64,000 nt of DNA from CAZHVS01 sp964536015 (GCA_964536015.1 CAZHVS010000002.1:310001-374000); one strand, 5' to 3'. Shown: positions 54,092-63,042, counted from the first letter of the stretch. The notes: generated from the sequence alone by a model not told the origin. A program made the numbers and translations.

Positions 54092-54844
54092 TTAATCAAA
54101 AATTCCGGCTTCTGCAAGTCGCCATAAACGTTGACAGGGAAACCTATTTTCATACAAAGCTCTTCCGACAATTACAGAATCGATACCTATAGGAATATGA
54201 TTCTGAATATCTAATAATTCATCTTTGTTTCTAACTCCACCTGAAATAGTAACTTTACAATTTGTTGCAATTGCAATATTTTTTGAAAGTTCAATGTTTG
54301 GACCAATCATCATTCCGTTTCGTTTAACATCACATACAATTAGTCTTTCGACGCCAATATCTTTTAGTTGTAAAGCAAGAGCAATAGGTGCAATTCCTGT
54401 TTTAACTTTTCTGTGTTTAATTACAATTTCATTGTCAATTACATCAAATGCGACCACAATCTTTGAAGGACCATAAAGTTCAAAAACTTTTTTAAACTCA
54501 GATGGATTAGCCAAGACCATCGTTGCAATTGCAATTCTTGCAACACCAAGATCGAACATTCTTTTTGCATCATCAAGATTTCTTATTCCACCTGAATAAG
54601 CAACAGGAATAATAACCGATTTACAAATGCTTTCAATTATTTTTCTGTTCGGACTATTCTCAACATCAATTGCATCAAAATCAACAACGTGAAGAATTTT
54701 GGCATTTTCAGCTCTCCAGATTTTTGCCATTTCAACAGGATCGTTACCATATTCTTTAGAGCCTAATTCAGGAATACCCTGAACAACCCTGACAGTTTTG
54801 CCATCTTTGATATCAATTGACGGTATTACTAATAAAAAAGACAT
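54092..54844 (-). CDS. hisA: HisA-like phosphoribosyl isomerase
   Basis: HisA isomerises ProFAR to PRFAR in histidine synthesis. The protein (251 residues from the ATG at 54844) has IPSIDIKDGKTVRVVQG with the catalytic-base Asp, YSGGIRN and SGGVRN phosphate loops, FDVIDNE with the second acidic residue, and VIVGRALY. The longer ORF back to 54946 adds 34 residues (FFIETFFFKLQLIIFQ) and is not preferred. No other his gene lies in the window, and its neighbours are stress-type genes, so a different isomerase role is possible. Confidence 0.85.
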   Translation of the reverse strand: MSFLLVIPSIDIKDGKTVRVVQGIPELGSKEYGNDPVEMAKIWRAENAKILHVVDFDAIDVENSPNRKIIESICKSVIIPVAYSGGIRNLDDAKRMFDLGVARIAIATMVLANPSEFKKVFELYGPSKIVVAFDVIDNEIVIKHRKVKTGIAPIALALQLKDIGVERLIVCDVKRNGMMIGPNIELSKNIAIATNCKVTISGGVRNKDELLDIQNHIPIGIDSVIVGRALYENRFPCQRLWRLAEAGIFD

Positions 54845-54974
54845 TTTGATATTTTCATTTGAGTGTGGTTGAAAAATAATTAATTGTAGTTTAAAAAAAA
54901 ATGTTTCAATAAAAAATGCTACTAAAAATTTGGAAATTACCTTCAATTCATTGAACGAATTTTTTATTCTTTTC

Positions 54975-55005
54975 TTCGGTTAGAAAAAAAAATCTCTTAT
55001 ATTTG
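54975..55005 (+). promoter_or_regulatory. Bacteroidetes-type promoter upstream of etfB
   Basis: TTCG (54975-54978), 19 bases, then TATATTTG (54998-55005) matches the TTTG-N19-TAnnTTTG consensus of the Bacteroidota primary sigma factor with one mismatch at the -33 element. It lies about 117 bases before the etfB start, giving a leader of about 110 bases. Whether this organism uses that consensus is not shown. Confidence 0.55.
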
Positions 55006-55016
55006 CACCGAAAATT

Positions 55017-55076
55017 TTGAGATTAACGTATCACCTGAGTGTTTCTATCAAGATAATAACCTTCGTTTAATCTCAA
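55017..55076 (+). promoter_or_regulatory. Long hairpin in the etfB leader, candidate regulatory RNA
   Basis: TTGAGATTAA (55017-55026) pairs perfectly with TTAATCTCAA (55067-55076), enclosing a 40-base loop region with CACCTGAGTG. A T5 tract follows directly, so the stem could form a terminator in the leader. I do not recognise a known riboswitch class. Confidence 0.45.
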
Positions 55077-55121
55077 TTTTTATAAAATGGATATGTTTAA
55101 TAATTAATTCCCGGAAAAAAT

Positions 55122-56009
55122 ATGTTTAATTCTATAGTACTTGTAAAACAAGTACCGGATACAACCAATATTAGTGGAAAAGTAATGAAAGACGATGGAA
55201 CAGTAAATCGTTCTATGCTTCCAGCTATTTTTAATTTTGAAGACAGAATTGCCTTGGAACTAGCATTAAGAGTCAAAGATAAATATGGTGGAAAAGTTAC
55301 TGCTGTGACCATGGGGCCTCAAAGAGCTTCAGAAACATTACGTGAATGCCTTTTTATGGGTGCTGATGAAGTTTATCTGATAAGTGACAGAAAATTTGCC
55401 GGTGCTGACACTCTGGCAACATCATATGTTCTTAGTGAAGCGATTAAAAAGATTGGAAATTTTGATATAATTTTTGGCGGAAGACAGGCAATTGATGGAG
55501 ATACAGCTCAGGTTGGACCGCAAACAGCAGAAAAATTAAATATTCCTCAAGTCACTTATGCCGAAGAAGTCATTGATATTAAAGAGAATAAAATAAAAAT
55601 AAAAAGAAAAATCGATGGCGGTTATGAGATACTTGAAAGTACTTTACCGTGTCTTGTTACAGTAGTTAAAGATGCTGCCGAACCTCGTCCATTTAGTGCT
55701 AAAAGAGTAATGGCATATAAAAATGCAAGTTCATTAATGGATCTTGAAAAAATTGTTGATGGTAATTCATTATTGTATATAGACAAATTGGTTCATGAAT
55801 ATAAGGAGAATAATCTGTTTATTAATACATTGACTTTTGATGACTTAAATCTTGAAGCTGAAAGATGTGGATTAAAAGGGTCTCCAACAAAAGTTCATAA
55901 AGTTGAATCGGTTGTGCTTGGAGCGGGAAGTTTTATGAAGGTTGACTCAAGTAAAGAAGGTCTTTCTTTGTTAGTAGATAAATTAATGGAAGATAGAATC
56001 TTCGGATAA
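55122..56009 (+). CDS. etfB: Electron transfer flavoprotein subunit beta
   Basis: EtfB pairs with EtfA and accepts electrons from acyl-CoA dehydrogenase. The 295-residue protein has SIVLVKQVPDT, NFEDRIALELALRVKDKYGG, VTMGPQRASETLRECLFMGADEVYLI, FGGRQAIDGDTAQVGPQ for the AMP/FAD pocket, and KRVMAYKNA. It starts the etfB-etfA-dehydrogenase operon, with CCCGGAAAAAAT before the ATG. Whether it belongs to a bifurcating group cannot be judged from motifs alone. Confidence 0.95.
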   Translation: MFNSIVLVKQVPDTTNISGKVMKDDGTVNRSMLPAIFNFEDRIALELALRVKDKYGGKVTAVTMGPQRASETLRECLFMGADEVYLISDRKFAGADTLATSYVLSEAIKKIGNFDIIFGGRQAIDGDTAQVGPQTAEKLNIPQVTYAEEVIDIKENKIKIKRKIDGGYEILESTLPCLVTVVKDAAEPRPFSAKRVMAYKNASSLMDLEKIVDGNSLLYIDKLVHEYKENNLFINTLTFDDLNLEAERCGLKGSPTKVHKVESVVLGAGSFMKVDSSKEGLSLLVDKLMEDRIFG

Positions 56010-56032
56010 ATTTTGAAGACAGGATGGATAAA

Positions 56033-57052
56033 ATGAAAAAATATTCAAATGAAGTTTGGGTTTTTATTGAACAAAGAAATGGAAAACCTGCTGATGTAAG
56101 TTTTGAACTTTTAAGCAAAGGTCGCAAACTTGCCGATAGTATGCATGGAGTATTAAAATCAGTTGTTATTGGGCATAATGTTAAAAATATTGCCGAGGAA
56201 ACTTTTAATTTTGGTGTAGATGAATCATTGATTATAGATAATAAGTCTTTGCACTCTTATAGAACTATGCCTTATGCAAGAATTATGAATGAACTTGTCA
56301 AAACACATCAACCAAGAATTGTCCTATTTGGTGCAACTGTTTTTGGAAGAGATTTAGCTCCACGTGTTGCATCCAATACAAAAAGCGGTTTAACTGCTGA
56401 TTGTACCGATTTACAAATCTCTGATGTTAAGTATCTTGGACAGGATTACAAGGATCTTCTTTTACAAATTAGACCTGCATTTGGCGGAAATATTATTGCA
56501 ACAATTATTACACCTGATAATCCAACCCAGATGGCGACTGTAAGAGAAGGTGTAATGGAGATGCACAAGGTTGACAAACCTAAGAAAATAAAGATTACAG
56601 AGATACCTTATATTGCTGATCCGATTGATGAAGTAATACAAATAATAGAACAACATAGAGAAGAGAGCAAAGTTAATCTGAAAGCAGCACCAATAATTGT
56701 TGCCGGTGGATATGGACTTGGTTCAAAAGAAAACTTCAAGATGATTCACGAACTTGCTCACGTTTTAGGCGGTGAAGTAGCTGGTTCTCGTGCTGCGGTT
56801 GATGCCGGTTTTGTATCGCACGAAAGACAGGTTGGACAAACAGGTGTTACAGTTAGACCAAAGTTATATATAGCAGTAGGTATTTCAGGTGCAATTCAAC
56901 ATAGAGCAGGAATGCAGGAATCAAATAAAATAATCGCTATAAACAATGATCCTGAATCACCAATCTTTGAAGTAGCTCATTATGGTATTGTTGGAGATGC
57001 AAATGAGATTATTCCACGATTTATTGAAGTATTTAAACACAAACTTAAATAG
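56033..57052 (+). CDS. etfA: Electron transfer flavoprotein subunit alpha
   Basis: EtfA carries the FAD that exchanges electrons. The protein shows VFIEQRNGKPADVSFELL, RVASNTKSGLTADCTDL, RPAFGGNIIATI, GSRAAVDAGFVSHERQVGQTG and the C-terminal signature AVGISGAIQHRAGMQESN. The start is the ATG at 56033 with GGATGG upstream, though an ATG at 56024 is in frame. It lies just after etfB and eight bases before the dehydrogenase gene. Confidence 0.95.
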   Translation: MKKYSNEVWVFIEQRNGKPADVSFELLSKGRKLADSMHGVLKSVVIGHNVKNIAEETFNFGVDESLIIDNKSLHSYRTMPYARIMNELVKTHQPRIVLFGATVFGRDLAPRVASNTKSGLTADCTDLQISDVKYLGQDYKDLLLQIRPAFGGNIIATIITPDNPTQMATVREGVMEMHKVDKPKKIKITEIPYIADPIDEVIQIIEQHREESKVNLKAAPIIVAGGYGLGSKENFKMIHELAHVLGGEVAGSRAAVDAGFVSHERQVGQTGVTVRPKLYIAVGISGAIQHRAGMQESNKIIAINNDPESPIFEVAHYGIVGDANEIIPRFIEVFKHKLK

Positions 57053-57060
57053 GAAATGTG

Positions 57061-58782
57061 ATGTCGAATTTTTTTAATGATAATCATGATATACTTTTTC
57101 ACTTCAACAATTTGAATATTGAAGAAGTCGTTAAGATAGCTGAAGATAATTATGAAGAATGCAAAAAATATAATTACGCTCCAAAAAATTATGATGATGC
57201 AATAGAAAACTATCGCAAGGTTTTAGAAGTTGTTGGAGATATGTCTGCAAATTTCATTGCTCCAAGAGCGGCTGGAGTTGATGAAGAAGGTGCTCACTTT
57301 TCAAATGGAAAAGTCAGTTATGCTAAAGGAACACAGGAAAATCTGAAACAACTTGCACAAGCTGATTTAATGGGAATGATTCTTCCAAGAAAATATGGCG
57401 GATTGAATTTTCCATTTACCGTTTATATGATGGCAGTCGAAATGGTATCAAGAGCTGATGCTTCTTTAATGAATCTTTTTGGTTTGCAGGATATAGCTGA
57501 TACTTTGAAAAAATTTGCAAATGACGAAATCAAACAAGAATTCCTCCCTGGGTTTTGTACAGGTGAATATTCAGGTGCGATGGCATTGACAGAACCAGAT
57601 GCCGGTTCTGATCTTCAGGCAGTTAAATTAACTGCTTATCAGAATGCAGAAGGAAAGTGGTTCCTTCGTGGAGTAAAAAGATTTATTACTAACGGTAATG
57701 CCGAAGTACTTCTTGTTCTTGCTCGTTCTGAAGCGGGTACAAAAGATGGAAGAGGTTTGAGTCTTTTTGTGTGTTATGGAGATGAAACTGTTAAGGTAAG
57801 AAGAATTGAAAATAAACTTGGTATTCACGGTTCTCCAACCTGCGAATTACAATTCAATGATACTCCGGCTCAACTTGTTGGACAAAGAAAATTTGGTCTG
57901 ATTAAATACGTTTTTGATCTGATGTTTAGAGCAAGAATGGGAGTTTCTGCACAGGCTCTTGGCATTTCTCAAGCTGCTTATGAAGAAGCAGTTCTTTATG
58001 CTAAAGACAGAAAACAATTTGGAAAAGCAATTTATAATATTCCTGCTGTTGCCAATATTTTGATTGATATGCGAGTTTTGCTTGAATCGAACAGAACTCT
58101 TTTTTATGCTGCTGCTAAAAGTGTTGATAAAAAAGAAAAACTTGAAGAACTGATTGATAAATATAAAGCTGAAGGAAAATCAGTTGCGGAATTAACTACC
58201 GAAGCTAAGAATGCATCTAAAATTGCAAACCTTTTAACGCCAATTTCTAAATATGTATTAACTGAAAGTGCAAATAAAATTACTTACGACTCTCTACAGG
58301 TTCACGGCGGCACAGGTTATATGAAAGAATTCAGAATTGAAAGACTTGCCAGAGATGCACGGATAACAAACATTTACGAAGGAACTTCACAGTTACAAAT
58401 AGTTGCTGCAAGCGGTGGAGTAGTAAATGATATTCTTGCTGATTATTTTAATGAAAAAGAACAAAAAGAATATAAAGGTGGGTTAAATGTTCTGCAAAAT
58501 TATTTGAAAGAAATTAGAACAATGTTTCTTGATTCACTTAAATATGTTCTTGATAAAAAAGATTTCTCTTTTCAGGATGTTTCTGCAAAAGACCTTGTTG
58601 AATTATACACATATCTTATTGTTGGTTACCTTATGCTTGATGAAGCTGAAATTGAACAGAGAAAAGTATTCATTGCGAAAAGATATATAATTAACTCACT
58701 TGCCAATGCAAGAAAGAATGTGGAATCCATAAAAAGCGAACTGTTTGGAGATATTATCCATGCAGATAAAATTTTGATTTAA
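57061..58782 (+). CDS. Acyl-CoA dehydrogenase, long form
   Basis: This enzyme introduces the first double bond of fatty-acid beta-oxidation and hands electrons to EtfAB. The 573-residue protein has MALTEPDAGSDLQAV, KRFITNGNAEV, RIENKLGIHGSPTCELQF, RKQFGKAIYNIPAV, VHGGTGYMKE and the catalytic Glu in IYEGTSQLQ. The C-terminal extra ~150 residues and an insertion near residue 355 are features of the long FadE-like branch. The first in-frame codon is GTG at 57058; ATG at 57061 with AGGAAATGTG upstream is preferred. The chain length of its substrate is unknown. Confidence 0.93.
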   Translation: MSNFFNDNHDILFHFNNLNIEEVVKIAEDNYEECKKYNYAPKNYDDAIENYRKVLEVVGDMSANFIAPRAAGVDEEGAHFSNGKVSYAKGTQENLKQLAQADLMGMILPRKYGGLNFPFTVYMMAVEMVSRADASLMNLFGLQDIADTLKKFANDEIKQEFLPGFCTGEYSGAMALTEPDAGSDLQAVKLTAYQNAEGKWFLRGVKRFITNGNAEVLLVLARSEAGTKDGRGLSLFVCYGDETVKVRRIENKLGIHGSPTCELQFNDTPAQLVGQRKFGLIKYVFDLMFRARMGVSAQALGISQAAYEEAVLYAKDRKQFGKAIYNIPAVANILIDMRVLLESNRTLFYAAAKSVDKKEKLEELIDKYKAEGKSVAELTTEAKNASKIANLLTPISKYVLTESANKITYDSLQVHGGTGYMKEFRIERLARDARITNIYEGTSQLQIVAASGGVVNDILADYFNEKEQKEYKGGLNVLQNYLKEIRTMFLDSLKYVLDKKDFSFQDVSAKDLVELYTYLIVGYLMLDEAEIEQRKVFIAKRYIINSLANARKNVESIKSELFGDIIHADKILI

Positions 58783-58821
58783 CTTAAACAATCTTATTTT
58801 TGAACAAAAGAATTTTTGAAA

Positions 58822-59031
58822 ATGGATAAAAAAATTTATTATTACCGAATTTACGACGACAAAGAACAAAAAAGTTACTTCAAATGCACTAAAGAACCGA
58901 AAGAGGTTAAAATGCTTTTGAAGGAATTTGAAGCCACTCACCAGGAATATTACAATTTCGATTTTCTTAAATTCCTGAAAGAAAAAAACTCGGAAGCCGA
59001 GTTAATTGAAATTCATAACATCTATTATTGA
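58822..59031 (+). CDS. Small unknown protein, 69 residues
   Basis: I do not recognise this protein. It is a Lys/Glu/Tyr-rich sequence without membrane segment or signal: MDKKIYYYRIYDDKEQKSYF, KCTKEPKEVKMLLKEFEA, YNFDFLKFLKEKNSEAELIEI. A TTG at 58816 would extend it by two residues. It follows the acyl-CoA dehydrogenase by 39 bases in the same direction, so it may be the last gene of the etf operon. Base use resembles the neighbours, which favours a real gene. Confidence 0.55.
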   Translation: MDKKIYYYRIYDDKEQKSYFKCTKEPKEVKMLLKEFEATHQEYYNFDFLKFLKEKNSEAELIEIHNIYY

Positions 59032-59039
59032 TCTCTTTT

Positions 59040-59080
59040 TTCTGAGAGAAGCGAAAGTTTTGCTTGCACTTCGCTCAGAA
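59040..59080. repeat. Imperfect palindromic repeat of the CATTCTGAGCGAAG type
   Basis: TTCTGAG (59040-59046) pairs with CTCAGAA (59074-59080) around AGCGAAAGT...ACTTCGCT. The minus strand reads CATTCTGAGCGAAG, a form seen in dispersed intergenic repeats of several bacterial genomes. It sits between the small gene and the carboxylase gene and may also act as a transcript end. Confidence 0.45.
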
Positions 59081-59151
59081 TGAATTGCTTGATTTATTTA
59101 TAAGATAAATTCCTTCATTTATTAATTATTAATTAACAAATTAGGTTGATT

Positions 59152-60696
59152 ATGTCTATACGTGATAAAATAATAGATTTCTTCAGAAGAAAAGAAAAAG
59201 TTACTCCTTCCAAAGACAATAAGGCTGTTGAAAAACAAATTGCTATGGGAAAGATGTACGCAAGAGACAGAATTAGAGTTCTGCTTGATCCCGATTCTTT
59301 TCATGAGTTCGATTTGTTTGTTGAGCATTCAGGAAAAGATTTCGGTATGGATAAAAAACAGCTTCCTGCAGATGGTGTAATTACAGGTACAGGTACAATT
59401 AGCGGAAGACCAGTTGCTATATATGCACAGGATTTTACTGTTGCCGGCGGTTCGCTTGGTTTGATGCATGCCCGCAAAATAACTAAAATTATGGATCACG
59501 CTGTTAAGTTTGGTATGCCATTAATTGGAATAAACGACAGCGGTGGCGCCAGAATTCAGGAAGGTGTAAATTCTCTTGCTGGTTATGGCGAAATATTTTA
59601 TCGTAATACACTTGCTTCAGGAGTTATTCCACAGATTTCTGTTATACTCGGTCCCTGTGCTGGTGGGGCGGTGTATTCACCTGCATTAACAGATTTCGTT
59701 TTTGTTGTTGATAAAATTTCTAAAATGTTTATTACGGGTCCGGAAGTTATTAAGACAGTTCTTGGTGAAGAAATTTCTATGGAAGACCTTGGAGGTGCAA
59801 GAGTTCAGACAGAAATTTCAGGCAATGCACATTTCTTTGCTTATAACGAGATGGAATGTTTTGACCAGATTAAAAAATTGCTTTCTTTTATTCCGTGGAA
59901 TAACGGAAAGAAAGCAGATGCATTCCCTCCTAGACCGCCAAAAGTAAGTTTTGATATTGATAGAATTATTCCTACTGAACCAACTAAACCATATGATATT
60001 CGCGATATTATTAAAGCAATGTGTGACAATTCAGATTTCTTTGAGATACAGGAAAGCTGGGCAGCAAATATCGTAATCGGTTTTGCAAGATTTAATGGTG
60101 ATACGGTTGGTATTATTGGAAATCAACCGCTTGTTCTTGCGGGTGTGCTTGATTGTGATTCATCCGATAAAGCTGCAAGGTTCATTCGTTTCTGTGATTC
60201 TTTCAATATTCCATTAATTACTTTTGTTGACCTTCCGGGTTACTTACCGGGTGTTGATCAGGAACATAACGGAGTCATTAGACACGGTGCAAAAGTTCTT
60301 TATGCTTATAGTGAAGCAACAGTTCCAAAGATTACGATAATTTTAAGAAAAGCTTACGGTGGTGGTTATATTGCAATGTGTTCAAGACATCTTGGTGCAG
60401 ACCTTGTTTACGCTTGGCCTACAGCTGAAATAGCAGTTATGGGACCTGAAGGTGCGGCTAATATCATCTTTAAGAATGAAATACAGTCTTCTCCTAATCC
60501 TGATCTTGTTAGAAAACAGAAAGTTCAGGAATATATTGAGAAGTTTGCTAACCCTTATGTTGCAGCAAGAAATGGACATATTGATGCAGTTATTAATCCA
60601 AACGAAACAAGAAATTACATATTGCATTCGTTGCAGGTTGCTGAAAATAAAAAAGAACAAAGACCTTATAAAAAACATGGCATTCCGCCATTTTAA
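59152..60696 (+). CDS. Acyl-CoA carboxylase carboxyltransferase subunit (PccB/MmdA type)
   Basis: This is the carboxyltransferase of a biotin-dependent carboxylase, moving CO2 between biotin and propionyl-CoA or a similar acyl-CoA. The 514-residue protein has AMGKMYARDRIRVLLD, AIYAQDFTVAGGSLG, GINDSGGARIQEGVNSL, GPCAGGAVYSPALTDF, VDLPGYLPGVDQEHNGVIRHGAK and KAYGGGYIAMCSRHLGADLVYAWP. The ATG at 59152 is preferred over TTG at 59146. The substrate is assumed from the family; a methylmalonyl-CoA decarboxylase role is possible. The biotin carboxylase subunit is not in the window. Confidence 0.92.
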   Translation: MSIRDKIIDFFRRKEKVTPSKDNKAVEKQIAMGKMYARDRIRVLLDPDSFHEFDLFVEHSGKDFGMDKKQLPADGVITGTGTISGRPVAIYAQDFTVAGGSLGLMHARKITKIMDHAVKFGMPLIGINDSGGARIQEGVNSLAGYGEIFYRNTLASGVIPQISVILGPCAGGAVYSPALTDFVFVVDKISKMFITGPEVIKTVLGEEISMEDLGGARVQTEISGNAHFFAYNEMECFDQIKKLLSFIPWNNGKKADAFPPRPPKVSFDIDRIIPTEPTKPYDIRDIIKAMCDNSDFFEIQESWAANIVIGFARFNGDTVGIIGNQPLVLAGVLDCDSSDKAARFIRFCDSFNIPLITFVDLPGYLPGVDQEHNGVIRHGAKVLYAYSEATVPKITIILRKAYGGGYIAMCSRHLGADLVYAWPTAEIAVMGPEGAANIIFKNEIQSSPNPDLVRKQKVQEYIEKFANPYVAARNGHIDAVINPNETRNYILHSLQVAENKKEQRPYKKHGIPPF

Positions 60697-60733
60697 TAAA
60701 CGGTTTTTAGGATAACTTAAACAGGAAAGCAAT

Positions 60734-61048
60734 ATGGAAGACAAAGAACATTATTATTTAACGGTTGATTTTGACAGGTATGAAACGCGTATTACTCCAA
60801 AGTTCAAGATGCGAAAGAAATATAGACCATCTGATCCTAAAAAGATTACTGCTTTTATACCGGGTGTAATTAACGAAGTCTATGTAAAAGCCGGGCAACA
60901 GGTTCACAAAGGTGACAGTCTGTTTATTCTTGAAGCTATGAAGATGAAAAATGTTGTTAAAGCTGCAATTGATGGAACGATAAAGCAAATTCATATTAAA
61001 CAGGGAGATATGGTTCCAAAGGATGCTCTGCTTGTAGAATTTCATTAG
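60734..61048 (+). CDS. Biotin carboxyl carrier protein
   Basis: A 104-residue protein with a biotinyl domain: VYVKAGQQVHKGDSLFILEAMKMKNVV, where the Lys of EAMKMKN is biotinylated. It has no Ala/Pro linker. It follows the carboxyltransferase gene by 37 bases and must serve that enzyme, carrying carboxybiotin between the two active sites. ACAGGAAAGCAAT before the ATG gives a ribosome site. A strong terminator follows. Confidence 0.93.
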   Translation: MEDKEHYYLTVDFDRYETRITPKFKMRKKYRPSDPKKITAFIPGVINEVYVKAGQQVHKGDSLFILEAMKMKNVVKAAIDGTIKQIHIKQGDMVPKDALLVEFH

Positions 61049-61061
61049 ATTCTCTTAGGAT

Positions 61062-61117
61062 ATCTCAATCCTTTGAGATTTCCCCCTTATGGCGAAGGTT
61101 AATTCCTTCGCCTTTTT
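61062..61117 (+). terminator. Two hairpins ending the carboxylase operon
   Basis: The first is ATCTCAA/TTGAGAT (61062-61068 with 61073-61079). The second, a strong terminator, is GGCGAAGG/CCTTCGCC (61091-61098 with 61105-61112) with the loop TTAATT and TTTTT. Confidence 0.9.
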
Positions 61118-61218
61118 GTTTTAAATGAGTTGAAAAATCAAATTGAAATTACTCGCATTCTTTTTATTATCTTTAGTGAAATAATTTTATTTCATAATTC
61201 TAAGTAAGAAAAGACAAT

Positions 61219-63033
61219 ATGAGCTTTATAGATTTATTTATAGTCATAGCATATCTTGTTATTATTACATTAATTGGTTTTTATTTTGAGAAGAAGGCAT
61301 CTTCAGGAATTGATTCTTATTTTCTTGGTAACAGAAAAATTCCTTGGTGGGCTTTAGGTGCTTCTGGAATGGCTTCTAATTTTGATGTCAGCGGAACTAT
61401 GATAAACGTCGCTCTTATTTATGCTTTTGGTGCTGTTGGTTTTTTTATTGAAATGCGCGGTGGACTTGTCCTTATTATGGCTTTCCTTATGATATTTATG
61501 GGAAAGTGGACAAGACGTTCAAAAGTTATGACGCTTGCTGAATGGATGAAATACAGGTTTGGTGATGGCATTCAGGGAAAATCTGCAAGAATAATTTCTG
61601 CTATATCAACTCTTATTATAACGGTAGCAATTGTTTCTTACTTTTCGGTTGGAGCAGGAAAATTCATTGGTGATGTTCTTAAGATTCCTCCTTTTCTTGG
61701 TTTGTCTTCAGAGTTCTGGGCAGCTTCGTTAATTATTCTCCTTACTACTTTGTACACAATTGCCAGTGGTCTGCAAGGAGTTGTATGGACAGATGTTTTC
61801 CAGGGAATACTAATCTTTGTAATGATTGTTATTGTTTGTACAATTGCTCTTGCTTCATCTCAATTACCTGAAATCTTTTCTATTTCAATTCCTTTAAAAG
61901 ATGGTGGGTTCCTTCCAGTAGAAACGACAAGAGAAAGCTGGACATCAATTATTCCTGCGTGGGAATTAAACTTTCCCGATAATTCTGCTTATTCAATTTA
62001 TAATTTGTTTGGAATTGCTTTATTGTTTTATCTGATAAAAGTTGTAATTGAAGGAAGTGCGGGAACAGGTGGTTATATGGCTCAAAGATTTTTTGCTGCC
62101 AGAAGTGATAGAGATGCAGGCTTGCTTTCTTTATTCTGGGTGTTTCTGCTTTCGTTCAGATGGCCATTTATTGCTGCAATTGCTGTACTCGGAATTTCTT
62201 TTGGTGTTAACTCAGGTGCAATTATTAGTGATCCTGAAAAAGTTTTACCAACTGTTATCTTCAATATTCTTCCTGCAGGATTAAAAGGATTGCTTGTGGC
62301 AGGTTTAATGGCTGCGGCAATGTCAACTTTCAGTTCGCTTATCAATTCAGGTGCTTCTTATTGGGTTAAAGATATTTACCAGGAGTTTATTAATCCAAAA
62401 GCATCTGAAAGAAAATTGATTCTTCATAGCAGGTTGGCTTCTTTAATTATTGTGTTGCTTGGACTTGGACTTACAGTCAACATTAAAAGTATAAATGAAA
62501 TATGGGGATGGTTAACTATGGGACTTGGTGCGGGAATGATTGTTCCTTTACTTGTTAGATGGTACTGGTGGAGAATGAATGGTTTTGGTTTTACTTTCGG
62601 TACGATTGCAGGAATGGGTTCGGCTATAATTCAAAAGTTATTTTATCCTGATGCAACTGAATATTTATCTTTTGCAATTTTAGTTATTGTTTCTTTAGTG
62701 GCAACTGTTGCAGCAACTCTTTTAACTGAGAAAACAAATGATGAAACTCTGATGAATTTTTATAAGACTACTCGTCCTTTTGGATTCTGGAAGCCAATTA
62801 AAAATTTAATTCCTGCTGATAAAACCAAACAGATTAATGCAGAGAATAGAAAAGATATTGTTGCTATTTGCTTTGCGTTACCATCGCAGATTGTTTTGTT
62901 TCTTACGGGAATGACAGTAATACTTAAACGATTCGATTTATTCTTATATCTTTTTGTGATTTTGGTTTTTCTTTCTGCCGGGTTATATTATTTCTGGTTC
63001 AGACATTTATCTAAAGAAGTTAGAATGGATTAA
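61219..63033 (+). CDS. Sodium:solute symporter (SSS family)
   Basis: A 604-residue membrane protein with about 13-14 helices: FIDLFIVIAYLVIITLIGFYFEKKASSGIDSYFLGNRKIPWWALGAS, then GGTGGYMAQRFFAARSDRDAG and AAAMSTFSSLINSGASYWVKDIYQ, all fitting the SSS fold. It couples inward sodium to uptake of a solute. The substrate (sugar, amino acid or organic acid) cannot be read. The C-terminal end carries two extra helices. It has its own gap of 170 bases upstream with a terminator, so it starts a new unit. Confidence 0.88.
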   Translation: MSFIDLFIVIAYLVIITLIGFYFEKKASSGIDSYFLGNRKIPWWALGASGMASNFDVSGTMINVALIYAFGAVGFFIEMRGGLVLIMAFLMIFMGKWTRRSKVMTLAEWMKYRFGDGIQGKSARIISAISTLIITVAIVSYFSVGAGKFIGDVLKIPPFLGLSSEFWAASLIILLTTLYTIASGLQGVVWTDVFQGILIFVMIVIVCTIALASSQLPEIFSISIPLKDGGFLPVETTRESWTSIIPAWELNFPDNSAYSIYNLFGIALLFYLIKVVIEGSAGTGGYMAQRFFAARSDRDAGLLSLFWVFLLSFRWPFIAAIAVLGISFGVNSGAIISDPEKVLPTVIFNILPAGLKGLLVAGLMAAAMSTFSSLINSGASYWVKDIYQEFINPKASERKLILHSRLASLIIVLLGLGLTVNIKSINEIWGWLTMGLGAGMIVPLLVRWYWWRMNGFGFTFGTIAGMGSAIIQKLFYPDATEYLSFAILVIVSLVATVAATLLTEKTNDETLMNFYKTTRPFGFWKPIKNLIPADKTKQINAENRKDIVAICFALPSQIVLFLTGMTVILKRFDLFLYLFVILVFLSAGLYYFWFRHLSKEVRMD

Positions 63034-63042
63034 ACTTAAGAA

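Noticed and set aside
54845..54946. A 34-residue N-terminal extension of HisA
   Set aside because: HisA enzymes start a few residues before the first beta strand (IPSIDI), which fits the ATG at 54844; the extension is hydrophobic and unlike the family.
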